Shown: positions 25,117 to 33,847, numbered from the stretch's first letter. The stretch: 64,000 nt of DNA from Anaerolineae bacterium (GCA_030425205.1 JAUIAP010000032.1:1-64000), one strand, 5' to 3'. The notes: generated from the sequence alone by a model not told the origin. Numbers and translations: made by a program.

Positions 25117-26259
25117 TTAAAATCCCAATGATCGACCGACGATCTCTTTCATGATCTCGTTTGTTCCGCCGTGAATCGGGTCAACGCGCACGTCGAGATA
25201 AAATTTTGCAACCTGATATTCAAGCATGTAGCCATAGCCACCGTGAAGCTGTACGCATTCGTCGATGATGCGTTTGGCGATGTCGGTACACCACTGCTTG
25301 CACATCGCCGCTTCGACATCGGTCAGCGTCTTGTCCACCTGTTTCATGATGCAGTCGTCGAGGTAGATCCGGCCGACGGTCAGCTCGGACTTCATCTCTG
25401 CCAGCTTGAAGCGTGAGTTTTGAAACTTGCCGATCGATCGGCCGAATGCTATGCGACTCTTGCAGTACTCAACCGTCAAATCAAAGGCCGCTTCCGCCGC
25501 CACAAATGCGCCCAATGCAATCACCAAACGCTCCTGCGGCAGATTGTGCATCATGTGATAGAACCCTTTCCCCTCACCACCGAGCAAATTTTCGACGGGA
25601 ACCTGCACATCTTTGAAGAAAAGTTCGGCCGTATCCTGCGCGTGCCGCCCCATCTTCTCTAAATTGCGTCCCCGTTCATAACCCGCCATCCCGCGCTCAA
25701 CGACGATCAGGCTGATGCCCGCTGCGCCCGCACCCGGCGTCGTCTTGCACGCGACAATGGCGAGATCGTTCATGATTCCGTTGGAGATAAACGTCTTCTG
25801 CCCATTCATAATGTAGTGGTCACCCTGTTTGATAGCGGTCGTTTGGATGCCCTGCAAATCACTGCCCGCGTTTGGTTCGCTCATTGCCAGCGACGTGATG
25901 TATTCTCCCGTCGCCATTTTGGGCAGCCAGCGTGCTTTTTGTTCCTCCGTCGCAAAGGCGAGCATGTACGGCACGACAAGCTCGTTGGTGATGCCAAAGC
26001 CCGGTCCCGACGCACCGACGCGCGCCAACTCTTCGACAAAGATAGCGTTGTAACGATAGTCATCCACGCCCAAGCCGCCGTACTCTTCGGGAACGTCCAT
26101 GCACAAAAAGCCGTTCTCCCCCGCCTTCAGCCAGACGTCACGCGAAACCAGTCCATCCTTTTCCCACTGCTCGTGATAGGGGACGATCTCGCGCTTAACA
26201 AATTCGCGTACTGCGTCGCGGAACATGATGTGTTCATCGTTCAAAAACTTGGATTGCAT
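25117..26259 (-). CDS. Acyl-CoA dehydrogenase
   Basis: A 380-residue FAD-dependent acyl-CoA dehydrogenase. The N-terminal helical domain begins FLNDEHIMFRDAVREFV. The middle beta domain has the family signature TSLAMSEPNAGSDLQGIQTT near 115-135 and GQKTFISNG. The C-terminal domain ends with YGYMLEYQVAKFYLDVRVDP and IHGGTNEIMKEIVGRSLGF. The catalytic Glu position would be in the GGTNEIM segment, as in short- and medium-chain enzymes. It introduces the 2,3-double bond in acyl-CoA and passes electrons to ETF. No other beta-oxidation genes are adjacent. AFGRSIGKF is encoded across a TCGGCCGA copy. Confidence 0.93.
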   Translation of the reverse strand: MQSKFLNDEHIMFRDAVREFVKREIVPYHEQWEKDGLVSRDVWLKAGENGFLCMDVPEEYGGLGVDDYRYNAIFVEELARVGASGPGFGITNELVVPYMLAFATEEQKARWLPKMATGEYITSLAMSEPNAGSDLQGIQTTAIKQGDHYIMNGQKTFISNGIMNDLAIVACKTTPGAGAAGISLIVVERGMAGYERGRNLEKMGRHAQDTAELFFKDVQVPVENLLGGEGKGFYHMMHNLPQERLVIALGAFVAAEAAFDLTVEYCKSRIAFGRSIGKFQNSRFKLAEMKSELTVGRIYLDDCIMKQVDKTLTDVEAAMCKQWCTDIAKRIIDECVQLHGGYGYMLEYQVAKFYLDVRVDPIHGGTNEIMKEIVGRSLGF

Positions 26260-26446
26260 AGTGTGACTCGTTTGACGACCTCATGCCATTTGGGGACATA
26301 GCTCGTGACAGGTTGATTAGGTGTTTCGTTTACGCGCCGCCTGTGGCGTGATAGGTTCGCTCGCGGACAATGCGAGAGAACCGCAACTACATTGACGTCT
26401 ATCTTGTGATGGCTGTATGATAGCGAGAAAGTTTTGAGAGGCCATT

Positions 26447-26854
26447 ATGTCTAAAATAAGCTGCAAAGTAATCAGACCCAAGAACACCTATGAAGGTAAA
26501 CAGGCGTTTAGCTATTTTGAAGGGATTTCGGCCGAAACGAGCAACGCAACTGGCATCTGTATGCACCTGCTCACCATTCCGCCGAACGGTCGCGCCAAAG
26601 CGCACAAGCATCTTGCCCATGAAACGGCAATCTACGTGCTGGCTGGCACGGCTGGGATGTGGTTTGGCGAAAATATGGATGAGCATTTAGAGGTCAGCGC
26701 GGGAGAATATCTCTATATCCCCGCCAATATGCCGCATCTGCCCTATAATGCCAGCGATAGCGAGCCATGCACGGCCGTCCTTGCCCGCACCGATCCAAAC
26801 GAGCAGGAAAGCGTGGTTTTGCTGCCACAATTTGATGCGATTCACCAATCATGA
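26447..26854 (+). CDS. Cupin domain protein
   Basis: A 135-residue single-domain cupin. Motif 1 appears as AKAHKHLAHETAIYVLAG (about 47-64), supplying the His/His/Glu metal ligands, and motif 2 as GEYLYIPANMPHLPYN (about 85-100) with a further His. The protein is probably a small metal-dependent enzyme or sensor; the substrate is not readable. Its TGA overlaps the ATG of the CPBP protease gene in ATGA, so the two are translationally coupled. Confidence 0.85.
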   Translation: MSKISCKVIRPKNTYEGKQAFSYFEGISAETSNATGICMHLLTIPPNGRAKAHKHLAHETAIYVLAGTAGMWFGENMDEHLEVSAGEYLYIPANMPHLPYNASDSEPCTAVLARTDPNEQESVVLLPQFDAIHQS

Positions 26855-27852
26855 TTGAAGAAAACAACAACCCGCCACAACAAAGCCTGCTCACACGTCC
26901 ATTTTGGAATCCACACGAAAAACGCATCCGTGCCTTCTGGCGCTTGATATTACAAGGGTTTTTTCTGCTTATCGCGTCAATGGTCGCCAGCATCCCCGCC
27001 GCACTATTGGGCATGAACTTTGATGGTTTTGCCATTGGCACGGTGCTATCTGCCATCGCGATTCCCGTCAGTATTTGGTTTGCTGGCCGACTGCTCGACC
27101 GTCGCCCATTTGCCGATTTCGGCTTTCATTTTTCAGCAAGCTGGTGGCGACAATTTGGGTTTGGATTGGCGTTGGGCGCCGTGTTGATGGCGGGAATATT
27201 CGTCGTTGAACTGTTGTTGGGGTGGGTGACGATCACGGATACATTTTACGTCGTTGAGCCGAACAGCTCGTTTGCGCTGGCATATCTATTGCCCATTATC
27301 GTCTTTCTATCCGTAGGCTTTTATGAAGAGTTGTGGTCGCGTGGTTATCAGCTGACCAATGTGGCAGAGGGGTTCAATTTTCGGCCGATTGGCTACCGCA
27401 CCGCCACCATCATCGCCCTGATACTCACCTCTGCCATCTTTGGATTCCTACACGCTGGCAACCCCAACGCGACCTTTATCAGCTCCTTTAACATCGCCAT
27501 CGCGGGAATCTTTCTCGGTCTAGGCTTTGTTTTAACGGGTGAACTCGCCATCCCGATTGGTCTGCACATCACATGGAACTTCTTTCAAGGCAACGTCTTT
27601 GGCTTTCCCGTCAGCGGAACAGATACAGTCGGCGCGACGATTTTTCGCATTGAGCAGGGAGGCAGCGACCTCGTGACGGGCGGCGCATTTGGTCCCGAAG
27701 CTGGGATTATCGGACTGGTTACCATTGGGATTGGCTGCCTATTGACATGGCTTTTTGTGCGTTGGGAGACGGGGCGCGGCCGCATTGAGCCAGCGATTGC
27801 AAACTACCTCACGCCTCCCAAAGAGACGGTATTACAGGCGATCAACGATTGA
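26851..27852 (+). CDS. CPBP family intramembrane metalloprotease
   Basis: A 333-residue polytopic membrane protein with the CPBP (CAAX-like) protease motifs: EExxxR as Glu159-Glu160...Arg164 in GFYEELWSRGY, FxxxH as GFLHAGNPN with His201, and HxxxN/B as HITWNFFQG with His239 and Asn243. About eight membrane helices can be seen. Bacterial relatives act in membrane-protein maturation, but the target here is unknown. It is coupled to the cupin gene by an ATGA overlap. Its last 21 bp overlap the end of the convergent esterase gene. Confidence 0.9.
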   Translation: MIEENNNPPQQSLLTRPFWNPHEKRIRAFWRLILQGFFLLIASMVASIPAALLGMNFDGFAIGTVLSAIAIPVSIWFAGRLLDRRPFADFGFHFSASWWRQFGFGLALGAVLMAGIFVVELLLGWVTITDTFYVVEPNSSFALAYLLPIIVFLSVGFYEELWSRGYQLTNVAEGFNFRPIGYRTATIIALILTSAIFGFLHAGNPNATFISSFNIAIAGIFLGLGFVLTGELAIPIGLHITWNFFQGNVFGFPVSGTDTVGATIFRIEQGGSDLVTGGAFGPEAGIIGLVTIGIGCLLTWLFVRWETGRGRIEPAIANYLTPPKETVLQAIND

Positions 27853-28467
27853 TTTTGCGTGCCGAATTTCGTCGTGATTGATTGTGTGTCCCATGTTGGG
27901 ATAGATTTTTGTAGTGACATCGGCATTTAGTTGACGGAAAATTTCGGCCGATTCCTCCACGCGCCGCAAGGGAATATGAAAATCGGTGTCGCTACAGCCG
28001 AGAAAGACTGGCGTGCCAGCCAGATCACCGCTGTCGTCGCGCTGCATGTCGAGTGGTCCAATCACGCCGCCACTAAAGACGAGTAAGCCGCCATAGCGAC
28101 GCGGATTGCGGGCGACAAATTCGCTGGAGAGACAGGCCCCTTGTGAGAAGCCGCCGATGATGATATTTTCGGCCGAAATTCCCGCCGCCTCAATCTGTGT
28201 AACCAATGCCTCAATCGCTGCCAATCCAGACGTAATACCCGGCTCGTTTGCCGCAAGCGGCGCGAGAAAGCTGTTCGGATACCACGTGTTGCCCTGCGCT
28301 TGTGGGGCGAGATAAGCCATGCCTGCGCGCGGCAAAACACGCGCCAAGTCGAGAATGCTCTCGGCCGTCGCGCCTCGCCCATGCACGAGGATCATGGCAG
28401 ACGTGGCGTCTTCTAGTGAGGTGCCTGCCGTTACGACAGGTTGGTTTTGATGTGGGTTCATATTCAT
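27832..28467 (-). CDS. Phospholipase/carboxylesterase (MhqD-like)
   Basis: A 211-residue alpha/beta hydrolase. The oxyanion segment is MILVHGRGATAESIL; the nucleophile Ser108 lies in GGFSQGACLS; Asp in GCSDTDFHIPL and His in YPNMGHTINHDE complete the triad. The family includes MhqD of Bacillus, which acts with the dioxygenase MhqO in resistance to quinones and aromatic electrophiles. Here it directly follows an MhqO-like gene, with one base between the TAA stop and this ATG, which supports the same role. Its 3' end overlaps the convergent CPBP gene by 21 bp. Confidence 0.85.
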   Translation of the reverse strand: MNMNPHQNQPVVTAGTSLEDATSAMILVHGRGATAESILDLARVLPRAGMAYLAPQAQGNTWYPNSFLAPLAANEPGITSGLAAIEALVTQIEAAGISAENIIIGGFSQGACLSSEFVARNPRRYGGLLVFSGGVIGPLDMQRDDSGDLAGTPVFLGCSDTDFHIPLRRVEESAEIFRQLNADVTTKIYPNMGHTINHDEIRHAKSIVDRL

Positions 28468-28468
28468 T

Positions 28469-29431
28469 TTAGCGTGGTAATGTAATGTCTAAATCGGGAT
28501 GTTTAATCTTTGGCAGCGCGTTTTTGATCGAAGCGCGATGCTTTTCATACCAGTCGGGCAGCTTGAGATGGGTGCCGAGTTCGTCCACAGGCTCATCGTA
28601 TGCGAAGCCCGGTGCGTCCGTTGCCACCTCGAACAGCACACCGTTTGGTTCACGAAAGTAGATGCTATGAAAGTATTGGCGATCCTGCACAGGCGTGACG
28701 CTTAACCCCGCTTCCCGCAATCGTGTCAGATACGCTTGCTGTTCACTGTCGTCTACCGTGCGAAAGGCGATATGATGGATCGAGCCAGCCCCCATCCGTC
28801 CACGCGATTCACCCGGGCGTTCGAGCAGATCAACATACAGACCGATGTCGTTGGATGCGCCCGCATAGCGATGGCGATGCCCTTCTTGTCCAACCTTTTT
28901 GTAGTCCATGCTGTCCTGCAAGACGCGAGCGGTCGCATCGGCCGATTCTACCCAAAGGGTCGCGCTGTGAAAACCCAGAATCGCCTGTTCGCGTGGTACA
29001 TCACCCGCATCCCAGAAATCAATCGTGGCAGGCTCGTCGCTCGTGATTAGTTCAAGCGGCATTCCGTCAGGATCGTGAAATGGCAACACGGATTGCCCAA
29101 AGCGCGTTTGCAATTCGCCAACGCTGACCGCAAATGAGGCCAGACGCGCACGCCAGAAGGGGAGGGCATTCGGCCGAATTGTATAGGCAACCGCCGCCGT
29201 TTCGCCGTTTCCACGCACCCCACGCGCCGCGTTCGGCCACGGGAAAAAGGTCATGATCGTTCCCGGTGAACCCGTGTTATCCCCGTAGTAAAGATGGTAG
29301 GTGCTGGGATCATCAAAGTTGACGGTTGTCTTGACGAGCCGCTGCCCTAAAACTTTATGGTAAAAATCGACATTTGTCTGCGGATTTTTTGCGAATGCAG
29401 TGATATGATGAATGCCTTGAATTGGTTGCAT
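28469..29431 (-). CDS. Ring-cleaving dioxygenase, glyoxalase/VOC fold (MhqO-like)
   Basis: A 320-residue protein with two VOC (glyoxalase) modules. Metal ligands fit GIHHITAF (about 7-14), IHHIAFRTVDD near 215-225 and the Glu in GVLFEVATD near 265. The C-terminal segment LGTHLKLPDWYEKHR is typical of MhqO/MhqA, which open hydroquinone rings. It forms a tight operon with the MhqD-like esterase. It is divergent from a TetR-type regulator gene; a TTGACA-17-TAACAT promoter (29508-29536) and a palindrome at 29485-29496 lie between them. Three glyoxalase copies of the iterated palindrome-encoded motifs (RPN, SAD) are seen. Confidence 0.87.
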   Translation of the reverse strand: MQPIQGIHHITAFAKNPQTNVDFYHKVLGQRLVKTTVNFDDPSTYHLYYGDNTGSPGTIMTFFPWPNAARGVRGNGETAAVAYTIRPNALPFWRARLASFAVSVGELQTRFGQSVLPFHDPDGMPLELITSDEPATIDFWDAGDVPREQAILGFHSATLWVESADATARVLQDSMDYKKVGQEGHRHRYAGASNDIGLYVDLLERPGESRGRMGAGSIHHIAFRTVDDSEQQAYLTRLREAGLSVTPVQDRQYFHSIYFREPNGVLFEVATDAPGFAYDEPVDELGTHLKLPDWYEKHRASIKNALPKIKHPDLDITLPR

Positions 29432-29449
29432 GATTGGTTAAACATTAAG

Positions 29450-29478
29450 TTGCAAAATGCGGCTTATGTTGCTATGAT
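29450..29478 (+). promoter_or_regulatory. Promoter of the TetR gene facing mhqO
   Basis: TTGCAA and TATGAT are separated by exactly 17 bp, and transcription would start near 29485. The start coincides with the palindrome at 29485-29496. Confidence 0.6.
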
Positions 29479-29484
29479 CTAAAC

Positions 29485-29496
29485 GGACTGTCGTCC
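29485..29496. promoter_or_regulatory. Candidate operator GGAC-N4-GTCC
   Basis: A palindrome lies at the start site of the rightward promoter and just inside the transcript of the leftward mhqO promoter. One bound TetR dimer could therefore repress both genes. The arms are short (4 bp), so this rests mainly on position. Confidence 0.45.
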
Positions 29497-29507
29497 ACTT
29501 ATGTAAT

Positions 29508-29536
29508 ATGTTAGCGATCTACGATGGCAATGTCAA
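29508..29536 (-). promoter_or_regulatory. Promoter of the mhqO-mhqD operon
   Basis: On the minus strand a perfect TTGACA is 17 bp from TAACAT. Transcription would start near 29501, about 70 bp before the mhqO ATG. Confidence 0.6.
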
Positions 29537-29568
29537 GTAGGGAGCGATAAGAAGTAGGTCAGATTGAA

Positions 29569-30213
29569 ATGACAAAACAAGAGATAGCTCTCGACATCAC
29601 AACAGCAACGAGCCGTCGTCGTGCCGATGCGATTGCCAATCGTCAGCGCATCTTGGTGGCGGCCGAAACCCTCTTCGCCAACAACGATATTGCCGACGTG
29701 AGCATGGGCGACATCGCTAAGGAAGCAGCGGTGGGCAAGGGGACGCTCTATCGCAGCTTTGCCAATAAGGGCGAGCTGTGTATTGCGTTGATGGATGAAG
29801 AGCTGCGCGACTTTCAAAACGGTGTCTTTGCGCAATTTCAGCAACGCCATGAGGACAATGGGCTTGAACATCTCACCTACTTTTTGGACGCGGTCGTGCG
29901 CTTTTTTGACCGACATACGCAATTAATGCTGGAGGCACAGCAATTTGGTGTGCGCTTGCAGACCCGCGGTGATCTTGGACAGACGACGATCCACGGTTGG
30001 TTCCATCAGACGGTCACGCTATTGGTGCAGCGGGCGCAGCGTGAAGGGTTGGTTTCGGCCGATTCTGATCCCGCCTATCTCGCCGATCTCATCCTCGCAC
30101 CGCTCAACCCCGTCTTGTTTCGACACCAGCGGCAGGTCGTCGGTCTTGCGCTGGATGATATGAGCAGGAATTTATGCGCCTTTGTGTTGCATGGGATTGA
30201 AAAACCTCGCTAA
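29569..30213 (+). CDS. TetR family regulator, probable repressor of the mhq-like operon
   Basis: A 214-residue regulator. The helix-turn-helix is at about 22-70: RQRILVAAETLFANN, then DVSMGDIAKEAAVGKGTLYR and SFANKGELCIALMDEEL. The C-terminal domain is helical with a HQTVTLLVQRAQREGLV segment. It is divergent from the mhqO-mhqD pair and shares a promoter region with a palindromic candidate operator, so autoregulation plus control of the detoxification genes is likely. A lipoprotein gene follows 10 bp downstream on the same strand and may be co-transcribed. Confidence 0.85.
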   Translation: MTKQEIALDITTATSRRRADAIANRQRILVAAETLFANNDIADVSMGDIAKEAAVGKGTLYRSFANKGELCIALMDEELRDFQNGVFAQFQQRHEDNGLEHLTYFLDAVVRFFDRHTQLMLEAQQFGVRLQTRGDLGQTTIHGWFHQTVTLLVQRAQREGLVSADSDPAYLADLILAPLNPVLFRHQRQVVGLALDDMSRNLCAFVLHGIEKPR

Positions 30214-30223
30214 ACTGTGCGCA

Positions 30224-32203
30224 ATGCACTCAAATATCCATAAATATATTTTTCCCGTTCTGCTCTTGCTGATTGCTGCCATCATGATCGGCTGTCGGCA
30301 AACCGCAGACGACGCGCCACCCACCGTTTCTCCCACGTCTGTCCCAACCGCCACACTGCCTGAAATGACGATGACTGTTGAAATGCCAACGCAAGTGGCG
30401 CGTGGCGAGCGGTACAACGTCGTGGTGCGGGTGAGCAATTTATCGGCCGAAACGGTCGAAAATCTGCTGGTTATTCTGCCACTGCCCGCTGATGTGGTCA
30501 ACGTCGCAACACCTGCTGGCGCGACCGTAGCGGGTTCAACCCTGACATGGACGATTAGCAAAGTTCAGACAGGCGCCACCGTCACCGAGCTTCTCACGTT
30601 TGAAGCTCCATTTGAAGTACAAGAGGTCCTTCTACCAGCGGCACAACTGCAAGTTGCAGGAGAAAGCGTTGCCACTGCCAGCGCACAGTCGTTTGCCGTT
30701 GCAGGGGGCAGTTTGCCCGTCGAAATTGCGCGGGAAAAACTTGGTGAAACGGTCAGCATTGCGGGTGTCGTGACCCTGTATGCAGGACGCATTTTCTATG
30801 TCGCCGACGAGTCTGGCGGCGTGCGCGTGCAGGTTCCCGCCGATGCGCCAAATCTGACATTTGACGTGGGGCAGATGGTGACGGTGACGGGAGAGGTCGT
30901 CTCATTTGATGGGAGTGTCGCTATCATGCTCGATGTAGAAACGCTTGCGGCCAGTTTATGTTCAACCTGTGCGCCGCTTGATCTCCCGCCCGTAGCGGAC
31001 GATCCCGCATTGGGGCAGTTGACGACGCTTACGGGAACCGTGCGCGAAATTATCACGCTGGCGGATGGCACACAGATTTTGCTGGCGGATGACGCGGGGG
31101 AGGTAGCGCAGATATGGATCGATGATCGGGTGGGAATTTCGGCCGAAATGCTCACCATCGGTCAACAAGCCACCGTCGTTGGAATCTATGATGATTGGCA
31201 AGGCAACCGCGCCGTCGCTCCCCGCCAACAATCGGACCTAGCGGCGATCTTCCCCGCTGCCTTACGCCTCACATTTGCCGCCCCTGCCAGCGTCGCAATC
31301 GCCGAGCCGCTTACGCATACATTGACCCTGTACAATGACAGCGCTCAGCCGCGCAGCAACATCGTCGTCAGTGCCGCAGTCCCGCGCTTGGCAGATGATC
31401 TCTTTGCAGGAACGGTCATCACCAACAGCGGCAACGGCCGACTCGGCACAGATGGCATCATCTATTGGGGTGTTCCCGAACTGCCGCCGCAAAGCGCCCA
31501 AACGTTCAGCTACCAAATTCAATACTTTGAGCCTGGCACAGCGACGACAGTAATGACGGTACGAGCGGAAAATTCGGCCGATGAATTCAATTTGCAAGAG
31601 ACGATCTACGTCGGGCAACCCGTCCCGATCTATGCCATTCAGGAGGGTGATAGCTCGCCACTGCGGGGGCGTGAAGTCCTGATCGAAGGGATCGTCACCT
31701 ATGTTGCGCCAGAACGCGGCGGCTTTTTTGTGCAGCAGCCCAGCGATATTTTGGTGCGTGGGGTCGGGGTTTTTGTCGAAACGATTGGGGATCCAACCGT
31801 AACAAGCGGCGACGCTGTGCAGGTGCGTGGCACGGTGCGCGAACGCAACCGAGAGACGATTGTTGCCGAGTTGCGCGGGGGAATTATGGTGTTATCGGCC
31901 GATAACCCATTGCCACAGCCATTGCCGCTCGACCCGATGGGAGATTCGGCCGATATTCCAGCCTACATGGAACCATTTGAGGGGATGCTGGTTGAGCTAA
32001 ACGAACCGCTGCAAGTGGTTGAGGCAACATCGCCCGATGGCGTGACTGCGCTCGTTTATGAACGGCATGGATTGGAAACAAGCGCGGCTGGTCAAATTAT
32101 CTTGGTGCAGGGGCTTGCAGATTTACAGCGCGGGGATTTGGTGGAACCGCTGGATGGGGTAGTTTCGGCCGAATTTGATCGCTATATAATTTTGAAGAAG
32201 TGA
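30224..32203 (+). CDS. Large lipoprotein with DUF11-like and OB-fold-like repeats
   Basis: A 659-residue lipoprotein when started at the ATG at 30224 (a longer frame to 30182 overlaps the TetR gene). The lipobox LIAAIMIGC gives Cys24. Residues about 45-150 resemble a CARDB/DUF11 bacterial Ig-like domain (VARGERYNVVVRVSNLSAET). At about 165-330 two OB-fold-like units follow (EKLGETVSIAGVVTLYAGRI, then GQMVTVTGEVVSFDG). A second DUF11-like unit is at about 345-450, and two more OB-like units at about 460-650 (GREVLIEGIVTYVAPERGGF; VQVRGTVRERN). OB-like arrays of this kind often accompany extracellular nucleases, but no nuclease domain is present. Seven copies of TCGGCCGA, unusually dense. Confidence 0.75.
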   Translation: MHSNIHKYIFPVLLLLIAAIMIGCRQTADDAPPTVSPTSVPTATLPEMTMTVEMPTQVARGERYNVVVRVSNLSAETVENLLVILPLPADVVNVATPAGATVAGSTLTWTISKVQTGATVTELLTFEAPFEVQEVLLPAAQLQVAGESVATASAQSFAVAGGSLPVEIAREKLGETVSIAGVVTLYAGRIFYVADESGGVRVQVPADAPNLTFDVGQMVTVTGEVVSFDGSVAIMLDVETLAASLCSTCAPLDLPPVADDPALGQLTTLTGTVREIITLADGTQILLADDAGEVAQIWIDDRVGISAEMLTIGQQATVVGIYDDWQGNRAVAPRQQSDLAAIFPAALRLTFAAPASVAIAEPLTHTLTLYNDSAQPRSNIVVSAAVPRLADDLFAGTVITNSGNGRLGTDGIIYWGVPELPPQSAQTFSYQIQYFEPGTATTVMTVRAENSADEFNLQETIYVGQPVPIYAIQEGDSSPLRGREVLIEGIVTYVAPERGGFFVQQPSDILVRGVGVFVETIGDPTVTSGDAVQVRGTVRERNRETIVAELRGGIMVLSADNPLPQPLPLDPMGDSADIPAYMEPFEGMLVELNEPLQVVEATSPDGVTALVYERHGLETSAAGQIILVQGLADLQRGDLVEPLDGVVSAEFDRYIILKK

Positions 32204-32283
32204 GCCATATTATGAGAAATTAAGTCACTTTCTTATTGCCAATCTGAACTCGTTATGTTACCATTCCCGTCGCTTAATTGCAG

Positions 32284-32355
32284 TGCGGTGTCGCCAAGTG
32301 GTAAGGCAGCGGACTTTGAATCCGCCATTCGCAGGTTCGAATCCTGCCACCGCAG
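32284..32355 (+). tRNA. tRNA-Gln (TTG)
   Basis: A cloverleaf with acceptor arms TGCGGTG/CACCGCA, anticodon stem GCGGA/TCCGC with a CTTTGAA loop (anticodon TTG), and a T arm GCAGG-TTCGAAT-CCTGC. The discriminator is G; CCA is not encoded. It is a single gene followed within 6 bp by a strong terminator. Confidence 0.95.
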
Positions 32356-32360
32356 TTAAG

Positions 32361-32389
32361 AAAAGTCGAGGCGCAAGCCTCGACTTTTT
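32361..32389 (+). terminator. Terminator of tRNA-Gln
   Basis: Twelve-bp arms AAAAGTCGAGGC / GCCTCGACTTTT with a GCAA tetraloop and a T tract directly follow the tRNA. Confidence 0.85.
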
Positions 32390-32425
32390 GTTACCTTCCT
32401 CCCGCAAAATCGCTACAATCTATTC

Positions 32426-32662
32426 ATGTCAAAAAACGCGCCAACTGATAATCGCCGAGACCGCAAACGCTTCGATCGCAACTTGTTGATCCTTGTCGTC
32501 CTGACTTTCCTGTTTTTGGGAGGCGGATTGATCACGCTGATCTACGGTGTTGGGGGGCTGCTCGGGGCATTGCCCTGCCTGATGGGTGGCATCTTTGTGA
32601 TGTTGCTGTTGTGGGGATTTTTTACACTTAGCGAGCGTTTAACCGATCGTTTTGATGTGTAG
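32426..32662 (+). CDS. Small two-helix membrane protein
   Basis: A 78-residue protein: a charged N-terminus (KNAPTDNRRDRKRFDRN), a first membrane helix (LLILVVLTFLFLGGGLITLI), a glycine-rich turn (YGVGGLLGALPCL) and a second helix (GGIFVMLLLWGFFTL), then a short charged tail. I do not recognise a named family. It lies between the tRNA-Gln terminator and two hairpins before the convergent cyclophilin gene, so it is probably a single-gene transcript. Confidence 0.6.
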   Translation: MSKNAPTDNRRDRKRFDRNLLILVVLTFLFLGGGLITLIYGVGGLLGALPCLMGGIFVMLLLWGFFTLSERLTDRFDV

Positions 32663-32700
32663 GAATTCTAAATTCGAGCAGTAATCGAGAGTTAGTATAG

Positions 32701-32726
32701 ATAGACGATGAAGGTTCATCGTCTAT
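32701..32726. terminator. Hairpin between convergent genes
   Basis: Perfect 12-bp arms ATAGACGATGAA / TTCATCGTCTAT are separated by 2 nt. The stem probably ends transcription of the small membrane protein gene, the cyclophilin gene, or both. Confidence 0.5.
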
Positions 32727-32731
32727 CGCTT

Positions 32732-32765
32732 GAAGAATGGATACCTGCCTTCGCAGGTATGACAG
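32732..32765. repeat. Dispersed GAAGAATGGAT...ATGACAG palindromic repeat, copy 1
   Basis: The unit is GAAGAATGGAT, then a stem ATACCTGC/GCAGGTAT, then GACAG. A second copy with the same ends and a differing but still paired stem lies at 47876-47909. Stem changes that keep pairing suggest that folded structure matters. Confidence 0.6.
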
Positions 32766-32801
32766 ATACTTTTCCAGAGAGTCTGAGTAGATACAGTTTG
32801 T

Positions 32802-33680
32802 CTAGCCTTCGGTCACGTAAATTTCAATCGTCTCGATCAGATCGCCGGGTGCCGCGCCCCCACTAGGGTTGCGCAAATCGAGCGATGCCAACACGTCGTC
32901 ACCTTCAACCAATTCACCAAAGATAGTATGTGCACCGTTGAGGTGAGGGGTTGGCACAAAGGTGATGAAAAATTGACTACCATTTGTTGCGGGGCCACTG
33001 TTTGCCATTGCCAGCAGACCGCGTCGGTCAAATGTCAAATCGTTGTCCACCTCATCCTCAAAACGATAGCCGGGGCCGCCCGTTCCAGTGCCCGTGGGGT
33101 CACCGCCTTGCGCCATGAAGTCGGCCAGCACGCGATGAAACATGGTGCCGTCATAAAAGCCAGCTTGGGCGAGATTGACAAAGTTGTTGACGGTTATCGG
33201 GGCGAGATCGTCAAATAGGCGAATTCGCATATCTCCTTTTTCCGTCTTGAGGACGGCTTCATAGGTCTTGTCCGTGTCGATTGTCATCTCGAATGGGTCG
33301 TCATAGTAGTTGTTGCGCTCGGCTGGTTCCAAATCTGTCAAGGCACCATCAGCCGCTAAAAGCTCAAATTGATCGGCGTCGATCGGTTCATAATAGAGGT
33401 CAGAATCGGCCGAATCTACCGCCGCGCTGCCCTCATCGCCCACACTATCGTCCACAATGGTGTCTATTTCGGCCGAATTGTCGTTTGTATTTGCGCCAAA
33501 ATTGAACGAATTGCCCTGACTAAACAGCCACAACATCAGACAGATAACCAACACCCCCGCCACACCAATTAGCGTGTAGGTTAATGCTTGCCGCTGCTCG
33601 CGCGCCTTTGCTAATTCGGAGGATTTTGCTCCGTGCTTTTTACCGAAACTCGCACCACGTTTTTTACTTCGCTTTGCCAT
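32802..33680 (-). CDS. Membrane-anchored peptidyl-prolyl cis-trans isomerase (cyclophilin type)
   Basis: A 292-residue protein started at the ATG at 33680, which has an excellent ribosome site (GGAG 4 nt before). A lysine/arginine-rich N-terminus (about 1-30) is followed by one membrane helix (about 34-54), an acidic Asp/Ser-rich linker (about 60-130) and a C-terminal cyclophilin domain (about 145-292). Cyclophilin hallmarks are FHRVLADFMAQGGDPTGTGT and NGSQFFITFVPTPHLNGAHT. It catalyses proline isomerisation, probably outside the cytoplasmic membrane, to help exported proteins fold. The longer frame to 33755 is not supported. Confidence 0.9.
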   Translation of the reverse strand: MAKRSKKRGASFGKKHGAKSSELAKAREQRQALTYTLIGVAGVLVICLMLWLFSQGNSFNFGANTNDNSAEIDTIVDDSVGDEGSAAVDSADSDLYYEPIDADQFELLAADGALTDLEPAERNNYYDDPFEMTIDTDKTYEAVLKTEKGDMRIRLFDDLAPITVNNFVNLAQAGFYDGTMFHRVLADFMAQGGDPTGTGTGGPGYRFEDEVDNDLTFDRRGLLAMANSGPATNGSQFFITFVPTPHLNGAHTIFGELVEGDDVLASLDLRNPSGGAAPGDLIETIEIYVTEG

Positions 33681-33847
33681 CTTGCTCCTTTTGATGATTT
33701 GATAGACAACGTCCAATAAGGCAATTTGTCGTCTATCTCCAATAATCGTTTTCATTTAAGTATAGCGACGATTCGCCCGATGGCGTAGAGAATTTTCGTC
33801 TGTCTAAAAACTGTCCAATGGCAATCTCTTCCGCCATAATCAGACCC

